In this document: piece by piece, positions 1-8,007 of the stretch
Numbering within the stretch: the first letter of the stretch is position 1
Layout: every line of letters starts with the position of its first letter
From: JBMOPD01 sp049323615
GTDB taxonomy: Bacteria > Bacillota > Desulfotomaculia > Desulfotomaculales > Desulfocucumaceae
Assembly (NCBI GenBank): GCA_049323615.1
Contig: JBMOPD010000079.1
Span: 84,813-148,812 of the forward strand
Direction: 5' to 3'
DNA: 64,000 nucleotides
Notes under the pieces: model-generated
Databases searched by the model: none
What the model was told of the DNA's origin: nothing
What the model saw: the letters and a program-made list of their open reading frames with translations, nothing else
Program-made: the position numbers and the translations under genes

Positions 1-1
1 G

Positions 2-814
2 GCCCTGGAAGACAGGTCTTCACTGCCGGCCCAGCCCCGGGAGGTACAGGAGGCCCTGGAGGAGGGTGTGGTAATCCGGGACGGGGTGATGGTCAGGGAG
101 GCGGCCGCTGACGGTGACGGGATTAACCTGGCCTGCGCCAGGGTGGTTCTGGACCCTGCGGCCCCCCCAGGAGCATTGAGACCCATTGTGTTGCCCGGAA
201 CAGATTTTCAAATTCCCGCCGACACGGTAATCCTGGCCGTCGGGCAGGATCCCGACCTGGGCGGCTTTCCGGACAGCCTGGGGGTGCAAAATCAAGTACT
301 GGAGGTTGACGCCGGCCAGGCCACCGGCCGGGCGGGAGTTTTTGCCTGCGGCGATGTGGCTGCTTCCCGCCGCTACATGGCGGAGGCCATCGGCAGCGGA
401 AAGCGGGCCGCCCTGGGTATAGAGGCTTTTCTGGAAGGCCGGCGGGCGGACGGCGGCGCCGGAATGTCAGCGCCTGACAGTGTTTCTTTCAAGGAAATAA
501 ATACTTTTTATTTTCCCATTGTACCAAGGACGGAAAGGAAAACCGCCGCCCCCGATCTCAGGCTGCAGGATTTCCGGGAGGTAAGGCTGGCTTTGCCCGG
601 AGAGGAAGCGCGGATACAGGTGGAGCGCTGCTTCAGCTGCGGGCATTGCCTCAAGTGCGATAACTGTTATTATTTTTGTCCGGACTTGGCCGTGATCAAG
701 GACCCCTCCCCGGAAAACGGCTACCATGTCCAGGACCAGTACTGCAAGGGCTGCGGGCTGTGCGTGGAGGAATGCCCCCGGGGGGCGATACTGCTGAAAG
801 AGGTGAAACGATGA
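2..814 (+). CDS. GltD-like FAD/NAD(P) oxidoreductase with C-terminal ferredoxin domain (5' end outside window)
   Basis: The reading frame is open from base 2 with no start, so only the C-terminal ~270 residues are visible. The first half matches the NADPH-dependent glutamate synthase beta-chain-like fold: VILAVGQDPD followed by GVFACGDVAA, the usual second dinucleotide-site region. The tail has two Cys clusters, CFSCGHCLKCDNC and CKGCGLCVEECP, typical of 4Fe-4S ferredoxin domains. The stop overlaps the start of the next gene (ATGA), so it is translationally coupled to the 2-oxoacid oxidoreductase alpha subunit. By analogy with KorC of Thauera it could pass electrons between ferredoxin and NADP; that role is inferred. 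Any gamma subunit would lie upstream of the window. Confidence 0.85.
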   Translation, partial: ALEDRSSLPAQPREVQEALEEGVVIRDGVMVREAAADGDGINLACARVVLDPAAPPGALRPIVLPGTDFQIPADTVILAVGQDPDLGGFPDSLGVQNQVLEVDAGQATGRAGVFACGDVAASRRYMAEAIGSGKRAALGIEAFLEGRRADGGAGMSAPDSVSFKEINTFYFPIVPRTERKTAAPDLRLQDFREVRLALPGEEARIQVERCFSCGHCLKCDNCYYFCPDLAVIKDPSPENGYHVQDQYCKGCGLCVEECPRGAILLKEVKR

Positions 815-1968
815 TGAAAGGGCCTGCCCGCATGTTGTTGAACGGCAACCACGCCGCGGCCTACGGCGTCAAGCTGGCCCGGCCCCGGGTGGTCCCCGTT
901 TATCCCATTACCCCGCAGACCCCCATCCTGGAAAAAATATCCGAGTTCCAGGCCCGGGGGGAGATGGAAGTGGATATAATGACCATGGAGTCCGAACATT
1001 CCGCCATGGCGGCCTGTATCACCGCTTCACTGGCCGGCGCGCGGGTTTTTACCGCCACCGCCTCCCAGGGGTTAATGCTGATGCACGAAATGCTTCACTA
1101 TGCCTCCGGGGCCCAGGCTCCCATCGTGATGGTCAACGTGAACAGGACCATCGGCTCCCCCTGGGGCTTCTGGCCGGACCAGACCGACAGCCTGGCCCAG
1201 AGGGACACCGGCTGGATCCAGTATTATTGTGAGAGCGGCCAGGAGTCCCTGGACACGGTATTGCAGGCCTACCGGGTGGCCGAGAAGGTGCTTCTGCCGG
1301 CCATGGTTGTCCACGAGGCCTTTTATGTTTCCCATGCCCTGGAGGTGGTGGAGGTGCCCGGCCAGGAGGTGGCCGACCGGTACCTGCCCCCCTTTAACCC
1401 GCCCCACCGCCTGGACCCGGAGATCGGCGAGTCCTGGGGCAACGTGGTGAACCAGGATATGTTCTACCGCCACCGGATGGCCCTGGGCAGGTCCATGGAC
1501 GGCGCGCTGGAGGCGGCTGTAGAGGCCGATGCCCGCTGGCAAAAACTGACCGGCCGGGGATACGGGGTGATCGAGGAATACCGCTGTGCGGGGGCGGAAC
1601 TGCTGATCGTTACCATGGGCTCCATGGCCGGCACCGCCCGGGAGGCGGTGGACCAGTTGCGGGAGGCCGGCATGCCGGTGGGCCTCTTAAAGGTTAAACT
1701 GTTCCGGCCCTTTCCGGTGGACATGGTGCGCCGGGCCCTGGCCGGCGTGCCCAGGGTGGTGGTTTTGGACCGCAACTTTGCGCCGGGCACCGGCGGCTTC
1801 CTGCACCAGGAGTTAAAGGCCGCCCTCTACGGCCTGGACCGGGGGCCGGTTGTCTACGGCTATCTCACCGGGGTGGGCGGCACCAACGTTCCTCCCGCCA
1901 AAATAGCCGGCCTGGTGCGGGACGCCATGGTGGAAAAGCCTTCAGTTTTTCCGTTTTGGAAGGGGTGA
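811..1968 (+). CDS. porA: 2-oxoacid:ferredoxin oxidoreductase, alpha subunit
   Basis: 385 residues. The N-terminal domain carries the family pattern PVYPITPQTPI and TMESEHSAMAACITASLAGA, where the pyruvate/ketoisovalerate class binds the 2-oxoacid. GFWPDQTDS and a C-terminal transketolase-like domain follow (LLIVTMGSMAGTAREA, VVVLDRNFAPGTGG). With the beta subunit it would decarboxylate a 2-oxoacid to acyl-CoA and reduce ferredoxin in the cytoplasm. The ATG at 811 overlaps the preceding stop and has GAAAGAGGTG just upstream. Substrate (pyruvate, 2-ketoisovalerate or 2-oxoglutarate) cannot be decided by eye, so the symbol is generic. Confidence 0.9.
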   Translation: MMKGPARMLLNGNHAAAYGVKLARPRVVPVYPITPQTPILEKISEFQARGEMEVDIMTMESEHSAMAACITASLAGARVFTATASQGLMLMHEMLHYASGAQAPIVMVNVNRTIGSPWGFWPDQTDSLAQRDTGWIQYYCESGQESLDTVLQAYRVAEKVLLPAMVVHEAFYVSHALEVVEVPGQEVADRYLPPFNPPHRLDPEIGESWGNVVNQDMFYRHRMALGRSMDGALEAAVEADARWQKLTGRGYGVIEEYRCAGAELLIVTMGSMAGTAREAVDQLREAGMPVGLLKVKLFRPFPVDMVRRALAGVPRVVVLDRNFAPGTGGFLHQELKAALYGLDRGPVVYGYLTGVGGTNVPPAKIAGLVRDAMVEKPSVFPFWKG

Positions 1969-1973
1969 TTGAT

Positions 1974-2840
1974 ATGGCGTACCAGATCAGTGAGGAAAGA
2001 ATATTCTGTTCCGGACATCATGCCTGCCCCGGCTGCAACGCCGCCCTGGCTATCCGGCACATAGTCAATACGCTGGGGAAGGACACCGTCGCCGTGGTTC
2101 CTCCTTCCTGCATCGCCATTATTTCCGGCCCCCAGCCCCTGAGCTCAATGCGCATACCGGTTTACCAGACCACCCTGGAGGCCAGCGCCGCTTCGGCGGC
2201 CGGCATAAAGAGGGCCTTGAAGGCCCAGGGGAAGGACCATGTCAACGTGGTGGCCATTGCCGGCGACGGGGGAACCTGCGACATAGGGTTCCAGTCCCTT
2301 TCCTCGGCCGCCGAGCGCAACGAGGACATCATTTATATTTGCCTGGACAACGAGGGTTACATGAATACCGGGGCCCAGAAAAGCTCCTCCACGCCCTACC
2401 TGGCCTATACCACCTCCACCCCCGGCGGCAAGCCCACGGCCAAAAAGAACATCGCCGAAATAATGGCGGCCCACCGCATACCCTATGTGGCCACCGCCAC
2501 CACCGGCTACCTGGACGATCTGATCCGGAAGGTGAAGCGGGCCAAGGAGTTGAAGGGCACCCGCTTTATTGTGATGCTAATCCCCTGCCTGGACGGCTGG
2601 GGTGTGGCCGACCACGAAGGGGTGAAAATATCCCGCCTGGCGGTGCAGACCGGGTTCTTTCCATTATATGAGGTGGAGGACGGCAGAAAGTACACCCTTA
2701 ACCACGGCCCCCGGGGAATTCCGGTGGAAGCCTATTTAACCCGCCAGAAGCGTTACAGGCACCTGACCGGGGATCAGATCGACGAGATTCAGAGGCTGGT
2801 GGATTCGGACTGGGAACGCCTTAAGGCAAAATTTGATTGA
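1974..2840 (+). CDS. porB: 2-oxoacid:ferredoxin oxidoreductase, beta subunit (TPP-binding)
   Basis: 288 residues from ATG 1974, chosen because GGAAGGGGTG precedes it; an in-frame start at 1956 lies inside the upstream gene. CPGC near the N-terminus and GDGGTCDIG then LDNEGYMNTGAQ are the thiamine-diphosphate/Mg signature of PFOR beta subunits. SSTPYLAYTTSTPGGK is typical of the VOR/POR class. It overlaps nothing and is the last gene of the operon. No 4Fe-4S delta subunit is adjacent; the ferredoxin domain on the gene at 2-814 may serve instead. Confidence 0.92.
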   Translation: MAYQISEERIFCSGHHACPGCNAALAIRHIVNTLGKDTVAVVPPSCIAIISGPQPLSSMRIPVYQTTLEASAASAAGIKRALKAQGKDHVNVVAIAGDGGTCDIGFQSLSSAAERNEDIIYICLDNEGYMNTGAQKSSSTPYLAYTTSTPGGKPTAKKNIAEIMAAHRIPYVATATTGYLDDLIRKVKRAKELKGTRFIVMLIPCLDGWGVADHEGVKISRLAVQTGFFPLYEVEDGRKYTLNHGPRGIPVEAYLTRQKRYRHLTGDQIDEIQRLVDSDWERLKAKFD

Positions 2841-2943
2841 AGCTGTTGGCTGTATGCTGTAAGCTATCGGTTTGTAATAAATTCTTGATCTGTCGGCTGA
2901 CAGCTGATAGCAATTCACATAGGGGGGAAGTTATTTGATAATA
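2841..2943. repeat. Short repeat-rich spacer (AGCTGATAGC-type words)
   Basis: The spacer is made of near-repeated words (gctgttggctg, gctgtaagct, cggctgacagctgatagc). Similar words recur at 4852-4881 and 23419-23452. No terminator with a clean U-tract is seen. It separates two convergent units. Confidence 0.4.
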
Positions 2944-4074
2944 TTAAGTGATGCCCAACAGCGACTTGCCGATATTTAACTTCAATATCTCAGAGGTCAT
3001 GAAGTGAAGTTTTAACCCTCTGGCGTCACGATAATACCTCTCTACAGGCATCTCTTTGGTGTAACCGTGTCCGCCGTGAACTTGCAACGCCATGTCTGTT
3101 ACCCGCAGGGACTCCTCCACGGCAAAAAGCTTTGCCTGATAAGCCGCGAGAGGGGTTCTTTTTTTAAGGGAAAGATTTAATATCCCCCTCATTGCCTCTA
3201 CGGTGGTACCCATTTCGGCTATCAATAATTGGATCGGCGGCTGGAATGCAATAGACTGTTCACCGATTATTCTGTTTAAGGCGTGCCTTATCGATGCCTC
3301 CAATGCAGCCCGCGCCAGGCCAGTTGCGATAGCCGCCATGCCCATGAGCGCAAACTCTGCAACCAGACTGGCAACAGCCTTTAGACCGCCGCCCTCTTCT
3401 CCCAATAAGTTTTGACTACTTACCCGACATTCCTCGAAAAAAACCTCCGTGCTTGCCGTGCCATTAAGACCCATACGGTGGTATTGATTGCCGGTTGACA
3501 AGCCGTCAGACTGTCTTTCTACTAAAAGCAGTGAAAATTCCCCGGATTCCTTGGAAGTGCCGGATCGAACAAGTGTGACATAATAATCGGCCACACCGCC
3601 ATTGGTTACAAAGAATTTTGAACCATTTACGATATAGAAGTCTCCATCTTTTTCCGCTCTCGTCTGAATTGCCCCGGCTACCGCACCGGAGGCGGATTCA
3701 TGAACTGCAAATGCGCCTATTTTCCTACCGGCTGCCATTGTAGGGAGATAGCGTTGTTTTGTTTCGTCATTTCCGAATCTGGCTATGGCTTGAGAAGCAA
3801 CCGTGTGAGAAAGAACAGAAAGGGCCGTAGAGGCACAAGCCTTGGAGATTTCTTCTAGGGCCAGAATAAAAGAATATGTATCTGCGCTAGAACCCCCGAA
3901 TTCCAGAGGCAGGATCATTCCCATGAAACCAGCTTTTCCCAGTACTCTGATGCCATCGTGGTTGAACAGGTATTCTTCGTCTATCTGACCGGCGGCCGGC
4001 AGAAGAACCTCCGACGCTATCTTGCCCACTGTTTTTCGAATCATTTCCTGATCTGAAGTTAAATCATGCCACAA
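2944..4074 (-). CDS. Acyl-CoA dehydrogenase family flavoprotein
   Basis: 376 residues if started at TTG 4074, which has AAGGGGTG six bases upstream; the frame is open to 4110. Family blocks are present: MGMILPLEFGGSS, KFFVTNGGVADYYVT (flavin region), MGLNGTASTEVFFEECRV, and the C-terminal QVHGGHGYTKEMPVERYYRD. In medium-chain enzymes the catalytic Glu sits in YEGT after this last block; here the equivalent stretch reads LKLHFMTSEI and Glu is not at that place. The isovaleryl-type alternative Glu also appears absent on hand alignment. It lies 63 bases downstream of a small Cys peptide and is probably in the same MerR-controlled unit. Substrate unknown. Confidence 0.85.
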   Translation of the reverse strand: MWHDLTSDQEMIRKTVGKIASEVLLPAAGQIDEEYLFNHDGIRVLGKAGFMGMILPLEFGGSSADTYSFILALEEISKACASTALSVLSHTVASQAIARFGNDETKQRYLPTMAAGRKIGAFAVHESASGAVAGAIQTRAEKDGDFYIVNGSKFFVTNGGVADYYVTLVRSGTSKESGEFSLLLVERQSDGLSTGNQYHRMGLNGTASTEVFFEECRVSSQNLLGEEGGGLKAVASLVAEFALMGMAAIATGLARAALEASIRHALNRIIGEQSIAFQPPIQLLIAEMGTTVEAMRGILNLSLKKRTPLAAYQAKLFAVEESLRVTDMALQVHGGHGYTKEMPVERYYRDARGLKLHFMTSEILKLNIGKSLLGIT

Positions 4075-4137
4075 TTCGAACACCCCTTGTTTAAGGTGGC
4101 GTACTTGCAAGGTGGGGAAAGTCTTTTTTAATTTTGT

Positions 4138-4236
4138 TTATTTCTTTTCTTTCTGATCCGGCTTGCTTTGTCCGGTTTCCTTTTTATCCTTTGTTCCTTT
4201 ACCCGTGCAGCCGCAACCACAGCCGGTGTTACCCAC
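4138..4236 (-). CDS. 32-residue Cys-rich peptide (CGCGC), probable metal-binding
   Basis: GTG start at 4236 preceded by AAAAAGGGGGTG. The product opens MGNTGCGCGCTG and then runs Lys/Gln-rich to KPDQKEKK. The three alternating Cys form a possible soft-metal site. The frame is too short for standard gene calling and overlaps a longer, less convincing frame on the same strand. Its promoter region (4288-4319) has the same operator as the MerR gene, which supports a real regulated product. No family recognised. Confidence 0.55.
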   Translation of the reverse strand: MGNTGCGCGCTGKGTKDKKETGQSKPDQKEKK

Positions 4237-4287
4237 AAAAACACCCCCTTTTTCCTAAATTTTTTCTTGCAAGTACGCCTTAAAAAA

Positions 4288-4319
4288 ATGATAGACCTTC
4301 CACCTGAATGGAAGGTCAA
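4288..4319 (-). promoter_or_regulatory. MerR-type promoter/operator 1
   Basis: On the minus strand: TTGACC, 20-base spacer, TATCAT. The spacer contains the dyad GACCTTCC-N8-GGAAGGTC (4294-4317). A 19-20 base spacer holding a dyad is the hallmark of promoters activated by metal- or stress-sensing MerR proteins. It drives the Cys peptide and probably the acyl-CoA dehydrogenase. Confidence 0.75.
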
Positions 4320-4348
4320 TAGTTTTTGCGTAAAAAGTTTTTAGTAAT

Positions 4349-4756
4349 TTACTCCAGACAACTGCACGCAGAGCTTTTCTTATTGGTAATTTTCTTTTGG
4401 TCAAGGTAATTTTTAAAAACGGAAAGTTGATCCTTTAACTCTTGCATTTCTCTGATCCGGTTGTCTATCTCATTTATTTTGAGGGCAAGCAGTTCTCCCA
4501 CCCTGTGTTGTACTGACAGACACAGTCCTTCCCCGGTTAAAGAAAGGATTGACCTGATTTCCTCCAGGGTAAGGCCTAATTCTTTTGCCCTGATTATAAA
4601 TTTAAACCTTTCTATATCCCGCGGAGAATAAAGCCGGTACCCGCCTTCACTACGGCAGGAAGGATGAACCAGACCGATTTGATCGTAAAACCTCAAGGTC
4701 CTGGGATTTACGTTAAGTAACAGGGCAGCCTTGCCTATGGTCATGTAGTCACTCAT
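4349..4756 (-). CDS. MerR-family transcriptional regulator
   Basis: 135 residues from ATG 4756 (MSDYMTIGKAALLLNVNPRT). The winged helix-turn-helix is typical: TLRFYDQIGLVHPSCRSEGG, YRLYSPRDIERFKFIIRAKELG, TLEEIRSILSL. A dimerisation helix follows (residues ~80-115) and the tail ends CSCLE. Paired C-terminal cysteines suggest a soft-metal or thiol sensor, although the canonical mercury Cys pattern is not obvious. It sits directly beneath its own MerR-type promoter. The ligand is not known. Confidence 0.88.
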   Translation of the reverse strand: MSDYMTIGKAALLLNVNPRTLRFYDQIGLVHPSCRSEGGYRLYSPRDIERFKFIIRAKELGLTLEEIRSILSLTGEGLCLSVQHRVGELLALKINEIDNRIREMQELKDQLSVFKNYLDQKKITNKKSSACSCLE

Positions 4757-4772
4757 AATTATCACCCATATT

Positions 4773-4804
4773 ATTATAAACCTTCCACTCGGGTGGAAGG
4801 TCAA
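4773..4804 (-). promoter_or_regulatory. MerR-type promoter/operator 2 (autoregulatory)
   Basis: On the minus strand: TTGACC, 20-base spacer, TATAAT. The spacer contains ACCTTCC-N7/8-GGAAGGT, nearly identical to the operator at 4294-4317. It lies just upstream of the merR start at 4756. Confidence 0.8.
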
Positions 4805-4819
4805 GATGAATATAATTTT

Positions 4820-4881
4820 TTTCTTTGTGTCCTCTGTGTCCTCTGTGGCTTAATAAAGCTTATAGCTAACAGCTTATAGCT
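4820..4881. repeat. Intergenic repeat words (cctctgtgt and gcttatagct)
   Basis: tgtcctctgtgtcctctgtg is a tandem 9-base word; its complement (cacagaggacacagagg) is a spacer repeat I have seen in unrelated genomes. It is followed by a second repeated word, agcttatagctaacagctta. Noncoding spacer between two minus-strand units. Confidence 0.4.
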
Positions 4882-5614
4882 GTTTGGCGGCAAAAGAGGC
4901 CGTAAATCTCCTCCGGCAGGCGGGGCAAAGCCCGGCCGGCGGAGCGGACAGGGTGAATTCTTTCAGCGCCCGGGCCTGTTCCCGGGAACCTGTGGCGGCG
5001 CCGCACTCCGGGCAGTACGCCATCTCTATCTCTGCCTGCCAGGGCAGAATGGTTACCCTCCCCCGGTCTTCCGACACCCTGATCGCATTCACGGGGCAGA
5101 CCTGCTCACAGGCCCGGCAGCCCACGCAGTCAGCCGGAGGCCGGTCAAAGGGAACACCCACGCGGCGGCTCCGGCCGCGGTGCGAGAAGCCGATGACATG
5201 CCTGCCCACGGCCCGGCAGGCCCTTACGCACCGCCCGCAAAGAACGCATCCGGATGCGTCGGGGCGGGGGGTGAATTTTATCAGGCCGTATTTCCCGGCC
5301 AGTTCCTGCAGCGGCTTGGCGTCGGGGCACCGGGCCAGGAGCAGCCCCAGCGCCATGCGGCGGGCCTGGATCACCCTTTCCGAATCCGTCCGCACCACCA
5401 GGTTTTCCGCCGCAGGCAGCGCACAGGATGCCGCCAGCCCAGGCTTGCCCCCCGCCAGTGTTTCCACCAGGCACAGGCGGCAGGCGCCGTAAGGTTCCAG
5501 ACCGGGGTGATGGCAAAGGGAGGGTATTTCGATGCCGCCGGACCGGGCCGCCTGCAGCACCGTTTCCCCCTCGTTGAACTTTACGGCCAGGCCGTCGATT
5601 GTCATTTCAGGCAC
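4874..5614 (-). CDS. NuoG/HoxU-like iron-sulfur subunit
   Basis: 246 residues from GTG 5614, preceded by GGGGGG at good spacing and overlapping the upstream gene by 8 bases. Order: N-terminal 2Fe-2S plant-type domain (CHHPGLEPYGACRLC plus a later Cys), a region lacking the usual His-Cys3 cluster, then two 4Fe-4S motifs (CVLCGRCVRAC and CVGCRACEQVCPVNAI). A C-terminal zinc-ribbon-like pair follows (CPECG and CPAC). It matches short NuoG-type proteins of soluble NADH-linked complexes and lacks the molybdopterin domain. It is the last gene of the aldehyde oxidoreductase operon and should relay electrons from the flavin subunit. Confidence 0.82.
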   Translation of the reverse strand: MPEMTIDGLAVKFNEGETVLQAARSGGIEIPSLCHHPGLEPYGACRLCLVETLAGGKPGLAASCALPAAENLVVRTDSERVIQARRMALGLLLARCPDAKPLQELAGKYGLIKFTPRPDASGCVLCGRCVRACRAVGRHVIGFSHRGRSRRVGVPFDRPPADCVGCRACEQVCPVNAIRVSEDRGRVTILPWQAEIEMAYCPECGAATGSREQARALKEFTLSAPPAGLCPACRRRFTASFAAKQL

Positions 5615-7541
5615 CGGTATCCCCCCTTCCCATTACGTATACCGCCTGCTGCGGGCATATTTCATAACAGGCGCCGCAGTGCACGCAGATTTCCAGGCTG
5701 ATTTCCGGCGGGTCGCCGTCCCGGCCCCGGATGGCGCCGTTGGGGCACTCCCCGGCGCATAAACCGCAGCCGGTACACAGTTCGGGGTTGATCCGGTAGC
5801 TCACCAGGTTCCGGCAAACCCCGGCGGGGCAAAATTTGTCCACCACGTGGGCTTCGTATTCGGAGCCGAAATACCTCAGGGTGCTCAACACCGGATTGGT
5901 GGCCGTCTGCCCCAGCCCGCAGAGGGAGGCGTCCTTGACCAGCCGGGACAGCTGGCGCAGCCTGTCCAGGTCTGCGGGCCGGCCCCTGCCCAGGGTGATG
6001 CGGTCAAGTATATGCAAAATCTCCGCCGTTCCCTCCCGGCAGGGCGTGCATTTCCCGCAGGACTCTCCGGCGACAAAGGACATGAAATAGCGGGCCACTT
6101 CAACCATGCACACCCGCTCGTCCATAACCACCATGCCGCCGGACCCCATGATGGTGCCCGCCCCGGCAAGACTCTCGTAATCCACCGCCAGGTCGATCAT
6201 GGAGGCCGGGATGCAGCCCCCGGAGGGCCCGCCGGTCTGCACCGCCTTCAGCTTCGCGCCCCTGTCGGTGCCGCCGCCGGCCCCCAGGACAATCTCCCCG
6301 ATGGTGGCGCCCATGGGGACCTCCACCAGGCCGCTGTTTTTAACATTGCCCACCAGGGCAAAGACCTTGGTGCCCTTGCTGTTGCCGGTCCCGAAACCGG
6401 CGTACCATTCGCCGCCCCGGCCGGTGATCAGAGGGATATTGGCCCAGGTTTCCACGTTGTTGATGCAGGTGGGCTTTCCCCAAAGCCCTTCCCGGGCCGG
6501 ATAGGGGGGACGCGGCCGCGGCTCGCCGGGACGCCCTTCGATGGATGCGATGAGGGCGGTTTCCTCGCCGCACACAAAGGCCCCGGCCCCCCTGACCACC
6601 TCCACATCGAAGCTGAGGCCTGAATTCAGTATGTTTTTGCCCAGCAGGCCCAGTTCCCGGGCCTCGGCAACGGCGTGTGCGATGGTTTCTACCGCCAGGG
6701 GGTATTCCGCCCGCACATAGATAACGCCGTGGGCTGCGCCCATGGCGTACGCCCCAATGAGCATTCCCTCCAGCACGCTGTGCGGGTCGCCCTCCAGGAT
6801 GCTGCGGTCCATGTAAGCTCCGGGGTCTCCCTCGTCCCCGTTGCAGATAATGTATTTTTCACCTTTTCCGGCCCCGGCGGTTATTTCCCACTTCATCCCG
6901 GTGGGAAAGCCCGCCCCGCCGCGCCCGCGCATGCCGGATTTTTTAATCTCCCCGATGACTGCGGCGGCCTCCATGGTCAGAACCCGGGCCAGGGCCCGGT
7001 AGCCTCCCCGGCCGATGTATTCGTGGATGCTGAAGGGGTCTATGTAGCCGCAGTTCCGGGTGGCCAGTTTCACCTGGGGACGGTAGAAAGCAAGCCCCCT
7101 GAGCGGCCCGGTCCCCCCGGGCGGCGGCCCCAGGCCGACCCTGCGGCTGTTAATGACCAGTTCGTCTTCGGTCTCGGCGCCCAGCACCCCCCGCAGATAA
7201 ACATCTCCACCGGCCAGGACGGAAACCATTTCCACGGCGTCCGCCGGTTTGACAGCCCCATAGTAAATCCGGGCCTTTCCCGGGGTCAGCAGCGTCACCA
7301 GGGGCTCCTTGCCGCAAAAACCGGGGCATCCGGTGGACACCAGGGAAGCGTCCAGGTTATGACGTTCCAATTCATTTCTTATTGCCCGGTATATTTTGCC
7401 GGATCCGGAAACCCTGCCGCAGGTGGCCATGGCCACTGAAATTCTCGGCCGGCCCGGGTAGAGGCGGGCCAGGCCTATTTTCTCCATGGCCTCCAAGTCG
7501 CCGCCGGAATTGATCCGGCGCCCCGCCCCGCCTTCACTCAT
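5607..7541 (-). CDS. NuoF-like NADH-binding flavoprotein with ferredoxin tail
   Basis: About 644 residues. The N-terminal thioredoxin-like 2Fe-2S domain has ATCGRVSGSG and STGCPGFCGKEP. The central NuoF core shows the glycine-rich NADH/FMN site MRGRGGAGFPTGMKW, and the 4Fe-4S motif SCGKCTPCREGT follows. Two C-terminal 4Fe-4S motifs are present: CTGCGLCAGECP and CVHCGACYEICP. This layout is that of HydB/HoxF/NfnB-type soluble subunits that exchange electrons with NAD(H). ATG 7541 is chosen over GTG 7550. Stop and start overlap those of neighbours, indicating tight coupling. Confidence 0.9.
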   Translation of the reverse strand: MSEGGAGRRINSGGDLEAMEKIGLARLYPGRPRISVAMATCGRVSGSGKIYRAIRNELERHNLDASLVSTGCPGFCGKEPLVTLLTPGKARIYYGAVKPADAVEMVSVLAGGDVYLRGVLGAETEDELVINSRRVGLGPPPGGTGPLRGLAFYRPQVKLATRNCGYIDPFSIHEYIGRGGYRALARVLTMEAAAVIGEIKKSGMRGRGGAGFPTGMKWEITAGAGKGEKYIICNGDEGDPGAYMDRSILEGDPHSVLEGMLIGAYAMGAAHGVIYVRAEYPLAVETIAHAVAEARELGLLGKNILNSGLSFDVEVVRGAGAFVCGEETALIASIEGRPGEPRPRPPYPAREGLWGKPTCINNVETWANIPLITGRGGEWYAGFGTGNSKGTKVFALVGNVKNSGLVEVPMGATIGEIVLGAGGGTDRGAKLKAVQTGGPSGGCIPASMIDLAVDYESLAGAGTIMGSGGMVVMDERVCMVEVARYFMSFVAGESCGKCTPCREGTAEILHILDRITLGRGRPADLDRLRQLSRLVKDASLCGLGQTATNPVLSTLRYFGSEYEAHVVDKFCPAGVCRNLVSYRINPELCTGCGLCAGECPNGAIRGRDGDPPEISLEICVHCGACYEICPQQAVYVMGRGDTGA

Positions 7542-8007
7542 CAGGCCCACCCCCGGAGCCGGCGGATCTTAACAGCTCATCGACCGAGTCCGGCCTGACC
7601 CGGGCGTGTACCGAACCGTCCATGCTCACCACCGGGGCCAGGCTGCAGCAGCCCAGGCACTTTACGGCATCCAGGGAAAAAAGGCCGTCACCGGTGGTGC
7701 CGCCCACCGTTATGCCCAGTTTCTTTTCCAGGGCCGCGGTAACCCTGCCGGCCCCTTTCACGTGGCAGACCGTGCCCTGGCAGACGCCGATGGTGTGGTC
7801 TCCCCTGGGCTGCAGGCTGAAGGATCCGTAAAAGGTGGCCACACCGTAAAGCTGGCTCAGCGGCACACCCAGTTCCGCCGCCACCGCCCGCAGGGCTTCC
7901 CCGGGCAGGTATTTGAACTTCCCCTGCAATTCCGCCAGGATGTTTAAAACCCGGCCGTTTTCCGATTGATGACGGTTGACGATATCAATATAAAGGTCCT
8001 TGCTCAT
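7534..8007 (-). CDS. NuoE-like 2Fe-2S subunit
   Basis: 157 residues from ATG 8007 with AAAGGGTG upstream. Thioredoxin-fold 2Fe-2S ligands are visible as CQGTVCHVKGAG and CLGCCSLAP, the C-x4-C plus C-x3-C pattern of the 24-kDa subunit. The N-terminal part (LNILAELQGKFKYLP, LYGVATFYGSF) is standard. It pairs with the NuoF-like flavoprotein directly downstream. Confidence 0.92.
   Translation of the reverse strand: MSKDLYIDIVNRHQSENGRVLNILAELQGKFKYLPGEALRAVAAELGVPLSQLYGVATFYGSFSLQPRGDHTIGVCQGTVCHVKGAGRVTAALEKKLGITVGGTTGDGLFSLDAVKCLGCCSLAPVVSMDGSVHARVRPDSVDELLRSAGSGGGPDE

Noticed and set aside
4128..4319. A 63-residue minus-strand frame over the MerR operator 1 region
   Set aside because: It starts inside the operator/promoter and lacks a ribosome site. 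The 32-residue Cys peptide in another frame has a good site and sits correctly after the promoter.
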